Origin: Vicingaceae bacterium
Lineage (GTDB): Bacteria; Bacteroidota; Bacteroidia; Flavobacteriales_E; Vicingaceae
NCBI GenBank assembly: GCA_026003395.1
Contig: BPHE01000004.1
Coordinates: forward strand, 1 to 64,000
DNA length: 64,000 bases
Reading direction: 5' to 3'
The notes beneath the pieces were generated by a model. The model searched no databases and was not told where the DNA came from. It worked only from the letters and a program-made list of their open reading frames with translations. A program made the position numbers and the translations under genes. Of the stretch, positions 46,235 through 55,428 are shown in pieces (positions within the stretch are counted from its first letter, which is position 1; every line of letters begins with the position of its first letter).

Positions 46235-47356
46235 TTATTTGAAATATCTAAAATCCTGGTTGTTTTTAATATTTTTCAAAGTGTGATAAATTAATTGAAT
46301 AACATTTTCAACGTCAGATTGATGAACCATTTCTACTGTCGTGTGCATATATCTCAAAGGTAAAGAAATCAACGCCGACACAACTCCGGCACCCGAATAG
46401 GCAAATGCATCGGTGTCTGTGCCGGTAGATCTGGATGCCGCAGCTCTTTGAAATGGAATTTTGTTTTTTTCGGCCGTACGTTCGATTAATTCCCGTAGAT
46501 TTTGTTGAACCGCAGGTCCTACGGTTATAACAGGTCCCTTTCCGCAGGCAAGATCTCCTTGTTCGATTTTGTTGATCATAGGTGTTTGCGTGTCATGACA
46601 GACATCTGTGACAATAGCGACATTGGGTTGAATTTGTTTGACGATCATTTCGGCACCTCTAAGCCCAACTTCTTCTTGAACTGAATTAGTGATATACAAT
46701 CCATACTCAGGCCGAAAACCGGTTTCTTTCATCAAGCGGGCCACTTCGGCAATCATAAAACCTCCAATGCGGTTGTCTAATGCTCGGCTGACAAAGAAAT
46801 CGTTAAGTTGCATAAATGTGTCTTCATAAGTGACGACATCACCCACTCTCACACCAAGTTTTTCAACTTCTTCTTTTGAACTGCAACCACAATCAAGGAA
46901 AATATTGTTTAATTGAGGGGCTTCTTCTTTACCGGAACGTGTATGTATTGCGGGCCAACCAAATACAGCCTTGACAATGCCTTTTTGGGTATGTATATTC
47001 ACCCTTTTGGAGGGGGCGATTTGATGATCTGATCCACCATTCCTTCTAAGATAGATAAATCCTTTTTCATTGATATAATGGACAAACCATGAGATTTCGT
47101 CGGCATGCGCCTCAATCACCACTTTGTATTTTGCTTTTGGATTAATGATGCCTACTACTGTGCCGTAATTATCAACATAATATTCGTCAATATATGGTTT
47201 GATGTAATCTAACCAAAGTTTTTGTCCTCCACTTTCAAAACCTGTTGGCGAAGGATTGTTGAGATACTTTTCCAGAAACGCAAGCGAATTTTTTGTTAAA
47301 ATAGATTTGCTTTTAGATTTGTTTGTTTGTTTTCCGGATTTTTTTATTTTAGCCAT
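46235..47356 (-). CDS. M42-family aminopeptidase
   Basis: A 373 aa cobalt/zinc-dependent aminopeptidase of the M42 type. It contains the metal-ligand His in VIEAHADEIS, Asp in RALDNRIGG, the catalytic Glu pair in VQEEVGLRGAE and the later ligand Asp in TDVCHDTQTP. The C-terminal His is in RYMHTTVEM. The N-terminus is Lys/Ser-rich, with no signal peptide, so it is cytoplasmic. An upstream TTG at 47380 is rejected for the ATG at 47356 (MAKIKKS). It is divergent from the TPR gene, 40 bp apart. Confidence 0.93.
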   Translation of the reverse strand: MAKIKKSGKQTNKSKSKSILTKNSLAFLEKYLNNPSPTGFESGGQKLWLDYIKPYIDEYYVDNYGTVVGIINPKAKYKVVIEAHADEISWFVHYINEKGFIYLRRNGGSDHQIAPSKRVNIHTQKGIVKAVFGWPAIHTRSGKEEAPQLNNIFLDCGCSSKEEVEKLGVRVGDVVTYEDTFMQLNDFFVSRALDNRIGGFMIAEVARLMKETGFRPEYGLYITNSVQEEVGLRGAEMIVKQIQPNVAIVTDVCHDTQTPMINKIEQGDLACGKGPVITVGPAVQQNLRELIERTAEKNKIPFQRAAASRSTGTDTDAFAYSGAGVVSALISLPLRYMHTTVEMVHQSDVENVIQLIYHTLKNIKNNQDFRYFK

Positions 47357-47396
47357 AAATTTTCGATTTTTGCAAATCAAAGAAAAAATACTAAAA

Positions 47397-48449
47397 ATGA
47401 AAAGAAGTTTTTTTATTTATGGTTTAATTTTGCTGTGTAGTCTTGGCAAATCACAGGTTCAAGTAGGTGATTCGACTGCAGTTACCAAAGTGCAGGCTCA
47501 GGAAGCATATAACAAAGGTGTTGCTGCTCTCGAATCCAAAAACTACATCGAAGCCGTCAATCTCTTTCAAGAAGCAATACGTTTGAATCCTCAATTTGCT
47601 AAGGCATATTATAATCTCGGCGTGGCAAAAATGGAACTTAATCAGGTGGAAAGTGCTATTGAAGATTTTAAGAAATCGATTGAAATAAAACCGGACAGCA
47701 ATTTGTCGTTTTTTTATTTGGGTAAATATTTTTATGAAAACGATCAATTGGACGAGGCATTGAAAAACCTTCAATTTGCATCGATGTTCGACAACAAAAA
47801 TCCTTTTGTATTTTATTATCTTGGTGCAACTTATTTTTTAAAAGAGCAATATCAGGATGCCTTGGATGCTTTCAATAGAGCCATTGTTCTAAAACCTGAT
47901 TATGCCTATGCTTATAATGACCGAGGTAGTACGAAAATGAAAACGGAAGATTATTCAGGGGCTATTGTAGATTATAAAAAGGCCATCAGTTATGATCCAA
48001 AATTATATTTTGCATACAACAATTTAGGTACGGCCTACCGTAAATCAAATCAACACAAGTTGGCCATAGAAGCATACTCGCAAGCCATAGCGCAAAAAAA
48101 TGATTACTTCATTGCATATAACAACAGAGGGGCTGCAAAATTTGAAATAGGAGACTTTAAAGGTGCCCTGGAAGATTTTCAGAAAGTAATTTCACTTAAT
48201 AAAGATTATTTGCCGGCATATTTAAATCTATCGGCCACTTATTTTAAAATGAAAGATTATAAATCTGCTGCCGAATATGCCGGAAAGGTGATTGATAAAG
48301 ATCCTGAAAATGGATCGGCCTATTTAAATAGAGGCATTGCCAAAGAAATGTTGCGGGACGAAAAAGGCGCATGCGAAGATTGGCAAAAAGCATATGAATT
48401 AGGAATTAAAAATGCAAAAGCATATTATCAACAAGTTTGTTCTGAATAA
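47397..48449 (+). CDS. exported TPR-repeat protein
   Basis: A 350 aa protein with a signal peptide (1-19, ending GKS-Q) and about eight or nine tetratricopeptide repeats of the type AYYNLGVAKMELNQVESAIEDF. The TPRs give a solenoid for protein binding. The frame is open upstream to 47256 but would overlap the divergent aminopeptidase, so the ATG at 47397 is used. It precedes the PorE-like gene by 13 bp and is likely co-transcribed with it. Confidence 0.92.
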   Translation: MKRSFFIYGLILLCSLGKSQVQVGDSTAVTKVQAQEAYNKGVAALESKNYIEAVNLFQEAIRLNPQFAKAYYNLGVAKMELNQVESAIEDFKKSIEIKPDSNLSFFYLGKYFYENDQLDEALKNLQFASMFDNKNPFVFYYLGATYFLKEQYQDALDAFNRAIVLKPDYAYAYNDRGSTKMKTEDYSGAIVDYKKAISYDPKLYFAYNNLGTAYRKSNQHKLAIEAYSQAIAQKNDYFIAYNNRGAAKFEIGDFKGALEDFQKVISLNKDYLPAYLNLSATYFKMKDYKSAAEYAGKVIDKDPENGSAYLNRGIAKEMLRDEKGACEDWQKAYELGIKNAKAYYQQVCSE

Positions 48450-48462
48450 AATTTTTTAAAGT

Positions 48463-50550
48463 ATGAAAAATATAATAGGTTTATTAGTTTGTGCCGGATT
48501 GTTTTTTTATGTAGAAACTTTATGGAGCCAGGACATTCCTTTTGAGAAGGCATATTTTAAAGATAGAAAAGATGAATTTAAAATGGCTGTGGATGAGCTC
48601 AAAAAAGGGGATGAGTTTTTTGCTCAGGGACCGACACTATACAAGTTGGCTTTGAATCATTATTTGAAAGCAAATGAGGTAAATCCAAATAATTCTACTT
48701 TGAATTACAAAATCGGGATGTGTTATTTATTTTCTACTTTTAGAACCAAATCTTTGGAATACCTCGAAAAGGCCAAACAACTTAATCCAAATGTTGCAGA
48801 AGACATAGATTTTTATTTGGGCATGTCATACCATCTTAAGATGGAATGGGATAAGGCCATCGAACATTACAAAAAATACAAATTGGTCAGTAAGGATCCC
48901 AAAATGCTGGCTGCGGTTGATAAAAAGATACAGGAATGTAATTACGGAAAAGAATATGTTAAAAATCCTGAAAGGGTTTTTATTGATAATTTGGGCTCAA
49001 GCATCAACACCAATTATCCCGAATATGGACCCGTAATTTCCACTGATGAATCTGTGATGATTTTTACTTCACGTCGTCCGAACACTACCGGTGGTAAAAT
49101 GGATGAAAATTTAGGGGAATATTTCGAAGATTTATACATTTCATATAAAGTTGATGGCAAGTGGGCATCTGCACAAAATATGGGAAAACCGGTCAATACC
49201 GAAGAACATGATGCTACGGTTGCGCTGAGTCCCGACGGTATGAAGTTGATTATCTATAACGATGACAAAGGCGACGGTAATTTATATGAATGTAAACGCA
49301 CACCTGAAGGATGGTCCAAACCTGAAAGAATGGACTATGGAACCATCAATACCAAATATCATGAATCATCCGCATCTTATTCGGCAGATCAAAAAACCTT
49401 GTATTTTGTCAGTAATCGTGAGGGAGGTTTTGGAGGACGGGACATCTGGATGAGTAAATACGATGAGAAAAAGAAAAAATGGGGCGAACCCATTAACCTT
49501 GGCCCAAACATCAATACAAAGTATGATGAAGAAAGTGTGTTGATTCACCCCGATGGCGTTACACTCTATTTTTCTTCGCAAGGACATACTTCCATGGGAG
49601 GATACGATATTTTTAAATCAGAACTTAAAAATGGTGTTTGGCAGAAACCTCAAAATCTCGGATATCCCATTAATACCCCCGACGATGATGTTTTTTTTGT
49701 AATTAATGCCAGTGGCCGTAGAGGATATTATGCTTCATTTAAACCTGATGGTTATGGAGAAAAAGATATTTACATGATAACGTTTTTAGGTCCGGAGAAA
49801 CCCGTCATGATCCAAACCGAAGACAATCTCATTGCATCAAAAACAGCCCCTGTAAAAGAAAAAATTATTGAAAAACCTGTGGAAATTACCACACGTAAAC
49901 TTACGCTTCTAAAAGGTTATATCAAAGACCAAAAAACCATGAAACCGGTGTTGGCTGAAATTGAGTTGATCGATATTGACGATAACGTTTCATTGGCAAC
50001 CTTTAATAATGATGCATCCACAGGAAAATATCTTGTTACCCTTCCTTCCGGGAATAACTACGGAATAGCCGTTAAATCCAAAGGTTATCTTTTCCACTCC
50101 GAAAATTTCAATATTCCCGAAGAAACGGCTTTTAGGGAAATTAACAAAGATATTTATTTGCAGCCTTTGGAACCCGGCAGCAAAGTTATTTTGAAAAACA
50201 TTTTTTATGATTACAACAAGGCAACTTTACGTCCTGAATCTATGAGTGAATTGGATAGGGTGGTAGAACTACTTAAAAACAACCCTACTTTGAAAGTTGA
50301 ACTTTCAGCCCATACTGATAGCAGGGGAAGTGATGCTTACAATCAAAAATTATCCGAACAAAGAGCCCAATCATGTGTGGACTACTTGATATCAAAAGGG
50401 ATAGACCCATCAAGAGTTGTAGCCAAAGGATATGGCGAAACTCAACCTGTTATAACCGACGCCGAAATAAATAAATTGAAAACAGAAGAAGAAAAAGAGG
50501 AGGCCCATCAACAAAACCGTAGAACCGAAATTAAAGTTATAGCCATATGA
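48463..50550 (+). CDS. PorE-like TPR/PD40/OmpA envelope protein
   Basis: A 695 aa exported protein (signal about 1-22, ending LWSQ). It has an N-terminal TPR region (about 40-170). A PD40 beta-propeller follows (ATVALSPDGMKLIIYNDDKG, ASYSADQKTLYFVSNREG, VLIHPDGVTLYFSSQG). Then come a carboxypeptidase-regulatory-like domain (about 485-565) and an OmpA-like domain (VELSAHTDSRGSDAYNQKLS). The order matches PorE of the type IX secretion system and the paralogue at 37099-39141. It overlaps the LRR gene by 4 bp. Confidence 0.9.
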   Translation: MKNIIGLLVCAGLFFYVETLWSQDIPFEKAYFKDRKDEFKMAVDELKKGDEFFAQGPTLYKLALNHYLKANEVNPNNSTLNYKIGMCYLFSTFRTKSLEYLEKAKQLNPNVAEDIDFYLGMSYHLKMEWDKAIEHYKKYKLVSKDPKMLAAVDKKIQECNYGKEYVKNPERVFIDNLGSSINTNYPEYGPVISTDESVMIFTSRRPNTTGGKMDENLGEYFEDLYISYKVDGKWASAQNMGKPVNTEEHDATVALSPDGMKLIIYNDDKGDGNLYECKRTPEGWSKPERMDYGTINTKYHESSASYSADQKTLYFVSNREGGFGGRDIWMSKYDEKKKKWGEPINLGPNINTKYDEESVLIHPDGVTLYFSSQGHTSMGGYDIFKSELKNGVWQKPQNLGYPINTPDDDVFFVINASGRRGYYASFKPDGYGEKDIYMITFLGPEKPVMIQTEDNLIASKTAPVKEKIIEKPVEITTRKLTLLKGYIKDQKTMKPVLAEIELIDIDDNVSLATFNNDASTGKYLVTLPSGNNYGIAVKSKGYLFHSENFNIPEETAFREINKDIYLQPLEPGSKVILKNIFYDYNKATLRPESMSELDRVVELLKNNPTLKVELSAHTDSRGSDAYNQKLSEQRAQSCVDYLISKGIDPSRVVAKGYGETQPVITDAEINKLKTEEEKEEAHQQNRRTEIKVIAI

Positions 50551-50987
50551 AAAAGCCCGGTCTGTTATCGTTAATTTTAGTATTAACTTTCTTCGCAATA
50601 CATGCATATTCTCAAGTATCCGTTGATGTTTCTAAGAAAAAGTATTCTTCCTGGGAAGAAGCTATAAAAAATCCCGAGTCGGTTACGCATCTTGATTTAT
50701 CTCTTCAACAATTAAAGGAGCTGCCTAAGGAAATAGCGCTTTTTAAAAATTTAGAAGTATTGGACCTGTCTTTTAATCATCTAACCGATCTTCCCGCTGA
50801 GTTGAATGAATTAAAAAAATTAAAGATACTGGATTTGTCCGGTTGCCGTCGTATGCGGCAATTGCCGGCTGTTGTCAAAGAAATGAACTGGCTTGAAGAA
50901 ATCAGAATTATAGACATTCCCGAATGGAGCGATGCTAAAAAAGCAGCATTGGCAAAAGAATTGGCACCTGTAAAAGTGGTATATTAA
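50547..50987 (+). CDS. small leucine-rich-repeat protein
   Basis: A 146 aa protein with a signal peptide (about 1-22, ending AYSQ). It has roughly three leucine-rich repeats of the type LDLSLQQLKELPKEIALFKN (residues about 47-66), ending with LDLSGCRRMRQLPAVVKEM. LRR modules bind proteins. The start overlaps the PorE-like stop (ATGA), so it may work with that protein. Confidence 0.86.
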   Translation: MKKPGLLSLILVLTFFAIHAYSQVSVDVSKKKYSSWEEAIKNPESVTHLDLSLQQLKELPKEIALFKNLEVLDLSFNHLTDLPAELNELKKLKILDLSGCRRMRQLPAVVKEMNWLEEIRIIDIPEWSDAKKAALAKELAPVKVVY

Positions 50988-50999
50988 GTCCGGCGTTTT

Positions 51000-51782
51000 A
51001 TGAAAAGACAGAAAGAAATAAATGCCTTTATCCGCTTGCTTGATATCATGGACGATTTGAGAGAGAAATGTCCTTGGGACAAAAAACAAACGCTTGAATC
51101 TCTTCGCCCTTTGACTATTGAAGAAGTATATGAATTGTCCGAAACAATTCTGAAAAAAGATTTAAACGGACTTGAAAAAGAGTTAGGAGATGTATTGTTG
51201 CATATTGTCTTTTATGCAAAAATTGGCAAAGAACTCAATGCTTTCGATATATCCTCTGTTATTAACCGATTATGTGAAAAGTTGATTGAACGGCATCCAC
51301 ATATTTATGGTTCTGTTAAAGTAGAAAATGAAGAGGAGGTGAAATCAAACTGGGAAAAACTTAAGTTAAAAGAAGGCAATCAATCGGTTTTGTCAGGCGT
51401 GCCCGACTCTTTGCCTTCCATCCTTCAGGCATTTAGAATACAGGAAAAAGTAAGAGGGGTAGGATTTGATTGGGAAAATGTGGATGATGTTTGGAATAAA
51501 GTGAAGGAAGAATGGGATGAATTTTCTCACGCAGTAAAAGTTTCGCAAAAAGATAAAATGGAAGAAGAGTTTGGAGACTTACTTTTTGCGCTCGTCAATT
51601 TATCGAGATTTTATGGCATCAATCCGGATGAGGCACTTTATAAAGCGAATATGAAGTTCAAAAAGAGATTTCAAAAAATGGAGGAAATGATAAAGTCACA
51701 AGGAAAAGAAATTACTTCCATGAAATTGGCTGAGATGGATCAATATTGGGATAAAGTGAAAGAAGATGAAAAGAAAATTTAA
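51000..51782 (+). CDS. mazG: nucleoside triphosphate pyrophosphohydrolase
   Basis: A 260 aa, two-domain MazG that hydrolyses NTPs to NMP and pyrophosphate. It starts LLDIMDDLREKCPWDKKQT. The first catalytic domain has EEVYELSETI followed by EKELGDVLLHIV. The second has EEWDEFSHAV and EEEFGDLLFALVN. The start is 12 bp after the LRR gene. House-cleaning function; the lipoprotein gene follows after 12 bp. Confidence 0.95.
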   Translation: MKRQKEINAFIRLLDIMDDLREKCPWDKKQTLESLRPLTIEEVYELSETILKKDLNGLEKELGDVLLHIVFYAKIGKELNAFDISSVINRLCEKLIERHPHIYGSVKVENEEEVKSNWEKLKLKEGNQSVLSGVPDSLPSILQAFRIQEKVRGVGFDWENVDDVWNKVKEEWDEFSHAVKVSQKDKMEEEFGDLLFALVNLSRFYGINPDEALYKANMKFKKRFQKMEEMIKSQGKEITSMKLAEMDQYWDKVKEDEKKI

Positions 51783-51794
51783 AATACTTATACT

Positions 51795-52652
51795 ATGAAA
51801 ACTAATTTTTTAATTTTTGTAATAATGTTGACTACTCTTGTATCATGCCAACAACATGATGAAAATGCAAATGTGGAGGATCTTTCTATACCTACCGATT
51901 CAGTTATTGACGCACCACAGGCTCATGATGAAACCTATATGTTTCCGTCTCCGTTGCAAATAGCAGTTATATTGAAAAAAGCAGGGTTGACTTATCAACC
52001 GGGAATAACCAATGATTTGACAAAAGTAAATCAATACGAAACTAAACTGAAGCAAAAGTTGAATTTCGGGGTTTATGCGGCGGATTTAGCTTATCTTGTT
52101 TTAAATAAACAAAATCAGGAGGCAATCAATACTATCAAAACTTTAGATAAGTTATCGGAAAAGCTATGGATGACCAATTTATTTAGCAATCTTGATATAA
52201 TGAAAAGATTTGAAAGAAATTTGGATAATGAAGATTCTCTTGTTACGATCATTGCAGACCTTCAAATGACGGTGGATGATTATTTGGAAACAAACGGATT
52301 GAAAGACAATGCCGCTGTTATTTTTGCCGGAGCATGGATAGAAACAATGTATATTGCATCAAAAGTTAATCAAACCAAACCGAAAGAAGAATTAATAAAA
52401 CGATTGGGAGAACAAAAATTGATTTTAAAACAAATTATCGATGCTTTAAAATTATCGGAAGAACACGATTATTCGGATTTAATCGATAAATTAAATACAC
52501 TTTATCCATTGTTTCCGGAAATTCAAGAAAATACAGATGATGCGAATAATGGAAACAATATTGAGAAGGATTCGTATAAACTAAGTGATGAACAATTAAA
52601 AGAAATTTCCCGAATAATAGAAAATTTAAGAAACGAGATTGTAACTATATAA
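51795..52652 (+). CDS. lipoprotein of unknown function
   Basis: A 285 aa protein with a lipoprotein signal (MLTTLVSC, Cys18, then QQHDENAN), an acidic linker and an alpha-helical mature region (AIKTLDKLSEKLW-like, FAGAWIETMYIASKVN). No motif is recognised. It is probably co-transcribed with mazG and the next two small secreted proteins. Confidence 0.8.
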   Translation: MKTNFLIFVIMLTTLVSCQQHDENANVEDLSIPTDSVIDAPQAHDETYMFPSPLQIAVILKKAGLTYQPGITNDLTKVNQYETKLKQKLNFGVYAADLAYLVLNKQNQEAINTIKTLDKLSEKLWMTNLFSNLDIMKRFERNLDNEDSLVTIIADLQMTVDDYLETNGLKDNAAVIFAGAWIETMYIASKVNQTKPKEELIKRLGEQKLILKQIIDALKLSEEHDYSDLIDKLNTLYPLFPEIQENTDDANNGNNIEKDSYKLSDEQLKEISRIIENLRNEIVTI

Positions 52653-52665
52653 AAATCGGTTTAGT

Positions 52666-53127
52666 ATGAAAAAAATAAAAATATTTTTCCCTTTTTTATT
52701 GTCTTTATCCTTATTGATGGCTCAAAGCCAGGTTGGTGAATGTAATTCCAAAGCACTCAAAGACGCCGTGCTTGATTTGTTAAAGCCCTACAAATATGAT
52801 TCATCTAAAATTATTCGTTTTGAGTATTCTGGAGAAGAACAAGTTAAAGAAACCGAAGTGCCTTTATTTATGGGTGAAAAATACCGTTTTATTTTCAATC
52901 TGAATGCTGCTCCTTTGGGAGCAGAAGTGAGAGTATATGACAAATCATCAAATAGCAGAAAAAGAAAGTTGTTGTATTCTTCAAAAAATAAAGATACAGA
53001 TAAACCCGGGATTTTTGTATTTGAGCCACAAAAGTCCAAAACTATGTATATTGATATTGTAATTCCCCCTACTGACAAACAAAATCAAAGAGGTTGTGTG
53101 GTTTTCGTGCTTGGCTATAAAATTTAG
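52666..53127 (+). CDS. secreted protein of unknown function
   Basis: A 153 aa protein with a signal peptide (residues about 1-19, ending LLMA). The mature part has a beta-strand-rich fold (YRFIFNLNAAPLGAEVRVYD, IDIVIPPTDKQNQRGCVVFV). No family assigned. It overlaps the NlpC/P60 gene by 32 bp, 13 bp after the lipoprotein gene. Confidence 0.75.
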   Translation: MKKIKIFFPFLLSLSLLMAQSQVGECNSKALKDAVLDLLKPYKYDSSKIIRFEYSGEEQVKETEVPLFMGEKYRFIFNLNAAPLGAEVRVYDKSSNSRKRKLLYSSKNKDTDKPGIFVFEPQKSKTMYIDIVIPPTDKQNQRGCVVFVLGYKI

Positions 53128-53620
53128 TTTATTTATAATCCCTTTTCTTTATTGTTTAAAAGGAAAAACTCAGAATCAATCCATTGATACTGCTTTGATT
53201 TCTGATTTACAATTTTTTTGTAATTATTATCAAATTCCATTTGATTCCGGGTCAATTGAATTATACAGGATTAGTGCCGACTGGTTAGGGGCAAAATATG
53301 CCTACAATGGCCGGTCCTGTCATGGAATTGATTGTTCAGGGTTGGTGAAAACGTTCTGGCAGATATTGTATGGAGCAGATTTATCCGGTTCTTCTGCCGA
53401 TCTTTTCAAACTTTGCGAGGTGATAGAAGATTCGTCTATGTGGTTGCCGGGTGATTGGGTATTTTTTAAAATTGCCAAAAACAAAATTTCCCATTCAGGC
53501 ATTTATTTGGGGAACAATAAATTTATTCACTCCACAACACGTGCCGGAGTGATTATATCCGATTTAGATGAACCCTACTATAAAAAGCATTTTTATGCTG
53601 TAGGAAGATTAAAAAAATAA
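53096..53620 (+). CDS. secreted NlpC/P60 cysteine peptidase-like protein
   Basis: A 174 aa protein with an N-terminal hydrophobic signal and a C-terminal NlpC/P60 domain. Catalytic Cys is in GIDCSGLV, His in ISHSGIYLG and a third polar residue in FIHST. Such enzymes cleave peptide stems of peptidoglycan. The start is uncertain: GTG at 53096 overlaps the previous gene by 32 bp, or TTG at 53111 gives a shorter signal. It precedes the HAD gene by 2 bp. Confidence 0.85.
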   Translation: MWFSCLAIKFSLFIIPFLYCLKGKTQNQSIDTALISDLQFFCNYYQIPFDSGSIELYRISADWLGAKYAYNGRSCHGIDCSGLVKTFWQILYGADLSGSSADLFKLCEVIEDSSMWLPGDWVFFKIAKNKISHSGIYLGNNKFIHSTTRAGVIISDLDEPYYKKHFYAVGRLKK

Positions 53621-53622
53621 AA

Positions 53623-54231
53623 ATGTCAGCAAGCGAAAAGAACATTATTGTATTTGATATTGGCAATGTTTTGTTGCCTTATGATTGGGGGAGGATCCTT
53701 TATGCATTGCCCGGAGTAAGCAGGACTAACCTTTACGATTGGTTGCATGATGAGGTCTACGATGCATATGAAAAGGGTTTAATTGACGAAAAAGTATTGC
53801 TTCTCGAATTTAATAAACATTTCCATTCAAAATTTGATGAACAACGTTTGTTTACGTTGTTTAATGAGATATTTCTAGAACCTCCCGGATATGTGGGAAA
53901 AATGATACCGGAATTGGCAAAACGCTATCATTTGTATGCATTAAGCAATACATGCCATTGGCATGAAATCTATTTTATGGAAAAATTGAAAGATACTTGG
54001 GTATACTTCGAAAAGATATTTTGTTCACACCATCTGCATCTGCGCAAGCCGTCCGAAGAAATTTATAAATTGGTCGAAAAAGAAATAAAAGCAGAAAATC
54101 AAAAAATCATATTTTTGGATGATAAAATAGAAAACATAGAATCTGCAAAATTGGCCGGTTGGCATGCAATACATGTCCCCACTCTTGATGAAGTGGAAAA
54201 TCAATTAAAAAAGCTCATAGATCATGAATGA
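53623..54231 (+). CDS. HAD-superfamily phosphatase
   Basis: A 202 aa hydrolase. The motif I region is FDIGNVLLPYDW (nucleophile D12, FDxGxxL type), a motif II Ser/Thr in LYALSNTCH, motif III Lys in HLRKPSEE and motif IV IIFLDDKIENIESA. It resembles small cytoplasmic YihX-like sugar-phosphate phosphatases; substrate unknown. It overlaps the MscS gene by 8 bp. Confidence 0.9.
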   Translation: MSASEKNIIVFDIGNVLLPYDWGRILYALPGVSRTNLYDWLHDEVYDAYEKGLIDEKVLLLEFNKHFHSKFDEQRLFTLFNEIFLEPPGYVGKMIPELAKRYHLYALSNTCHWHEIYFMEKLKDTWVYFEKIFCSHHLHLRKPSEEIYKLVEKEIKAENQKIIFLDDKIENIESAKLAGWHAIHVPTLDEVENQLKKLIDHE

Positions 54232-55057
54232 ATTTTTTGAAACAACACTATTTCAACAAGGGAATATCAAAATCACCATATTTACATTAGTACAAATTGC
54301 CATTTTGTTTTTCGTGATTTTTGTTATACTGGTGGGTATTAGAAAGGCCCTGTTCAGGTCGCCTAAATTGGATATTGGAAGAAAATATGCACTGTTTAAT
54401 TTGGTTAAGTACATTTTTATAGTTTTAACTTTTCTATTTACCTTGCAAATTTTGGGTTTCAATCTTTCGGTGATTCTTGCCGGTTCAGCTGCATTGCTGG
54501 TAGGTTTGGGAATTGGTTTGCAGAATCTTTTCAATGACTTTATTTCCGGGATAATTATATTAATAGATGGAACTGTGGAAGTGAATGATATCATACAGGT
54601 AAATGATCTTGTTTGCAAGGTAAAGGAAATTAAACTTCGCACGACTAAAGTTATCACGAGGGATGAGCGATACATAATATTGCCTAATTCTTACCTCACA
54701 TCGAATCTCGTTCAGAATTGGACACACAACAATGAATCTGCTCGTTTTGAGGTGAGTGTAGGAGTGGAATATTCTTCCGACCCTCAATTGGTGACAAACT
54801 TATTGATTGAAGCTGCCAAAAATGTAAATAAAATTGATCAAAACAAAACGCCGTTTGTTCGTTTTAACGAATTTGCAGATTCCGCATTGATTTTTACTGT
54901 TTATTTTTGGTCTGATGAAATTTTTAGAATCGAAAACATTAAAAGTGAGTTGAGATACAAGATCTTCGAATTGTTTAAACAAAATGGCGTGGGAATTCCT
55001 TTTCCACAAAGAGTGGTACATTTTGCAACAACTCTGAAGACAGAAAATCAATCTTAG
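54224..55057 (+). CDS. MscS-type mechanosensitive channel
   Basis: A 277 aa protein. Two or three N-terminal helices (15-38, 58-78, 83-105) lead to a pore helix with the Gly/Ala-rich AGSAALLVGLGIGLQNLFND, as in MscS. The cytoplasmic beta-domain follows (GTVEVNDIIQVND, RTTKVITRDERYIILPNSYL). It probably releases solutes on osmotic downshock. It overlaps the HAD gene and ends before the tRNA gene region. Confidence 0.92.
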   Translation: MNEFFETTLFQQGNIKITIFTLVQIAILFFVIFVILVGIRKALFRSPKLDIGRKYALFNLVKYIFIVLTFLFTLQILGFNLSVILAGSAALLVGLGIGLQNLFNDFISGIIILIDGTVEVNDIIQVNDLVCKVKEIKLRTTKVITRDERYIILPNSYLTSNLVQNWTHNNESARFEVSVGVEYSSDPQLVTNLLIEAAKNVNKIDQNKTPFVRFNEFADSALIFTVYFWSDEIFRIENIKSELRYKIFELFKQNGVGIPFPQRVVHFATTLKTENQS

Positions 55058-55197
55058 TTGTTTTTTTACAGAATCTGAATGAATGTTATCACTGACAAGA
55101 AACATTTACAGGATTTTAAATTTCTCGGTATCAATGTTGAAATAAACTTTTGCTTTTAAGATAGAGTTCTAATGTAGAAGAAAATTTGTTTGAAAAC

Positions 55198-55226
55198 AAA
55201 AAAGGGTCTTAGAAAGACCCTTTTTT
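55198..55226 (-). terminator. rho-independent terminator after tRNA-Arg
   Basis: AAAAAAGGGTCTT (55198-55210), loop AGA, AAGACCCTTTTTT (55214-55226) form a strong stem flanked by A/T tracts on both sides. Read on the minus strand it follows the tRNA by four bases, so it ends the tRNA transcript. It would also stop transcription from the MscS side. Confidence 0.92.
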
Positions 55227-55230
55227 GGCG

Positions 55231-55304
55231 TGACTCCGGAGGGAGTCGAACCCCCAACCTTCTGATCCGTAGTCAGATGCTCTATCCAGTTAAGCTACGG
55301 AGTC
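55231..55304 (-). tRNA. tRNA-Arg(ACG)
   Basis: A 74-nt cloverleaf on the minus strand. The acceptor stem GACTCCG pairs with CGGAGTC and is followed by discriminator A. The anticodon arm is TCTGA-CTACGGA-TCAGA with anticodon ACG (Arg, CGU/CGC codons after A34-to-I editing). The T arm is GGGGGTTCGACTCCC. The 3' CCA is not encoded. It is a single tRNA with its own terminator. Confidence 0.97.
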
Positions 55305-55428
55305 ATTTTGCGGGTGCAAATATAAACAAACATCTGTTTTTTTACAAGTAATTAAAATTACTTTTCAAAAATACATCCTATATGTTTGCGTTAAAATTTA
55401 TTTAATTTTACACGCACAATCTTGACAA

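Noticed and set aside
47256-47396. Upstream extension of the TPR protein
   Set aside because: It overlaps the divergent M42 gene, and the signal peptide starts cleanly at the ATG at 47397.
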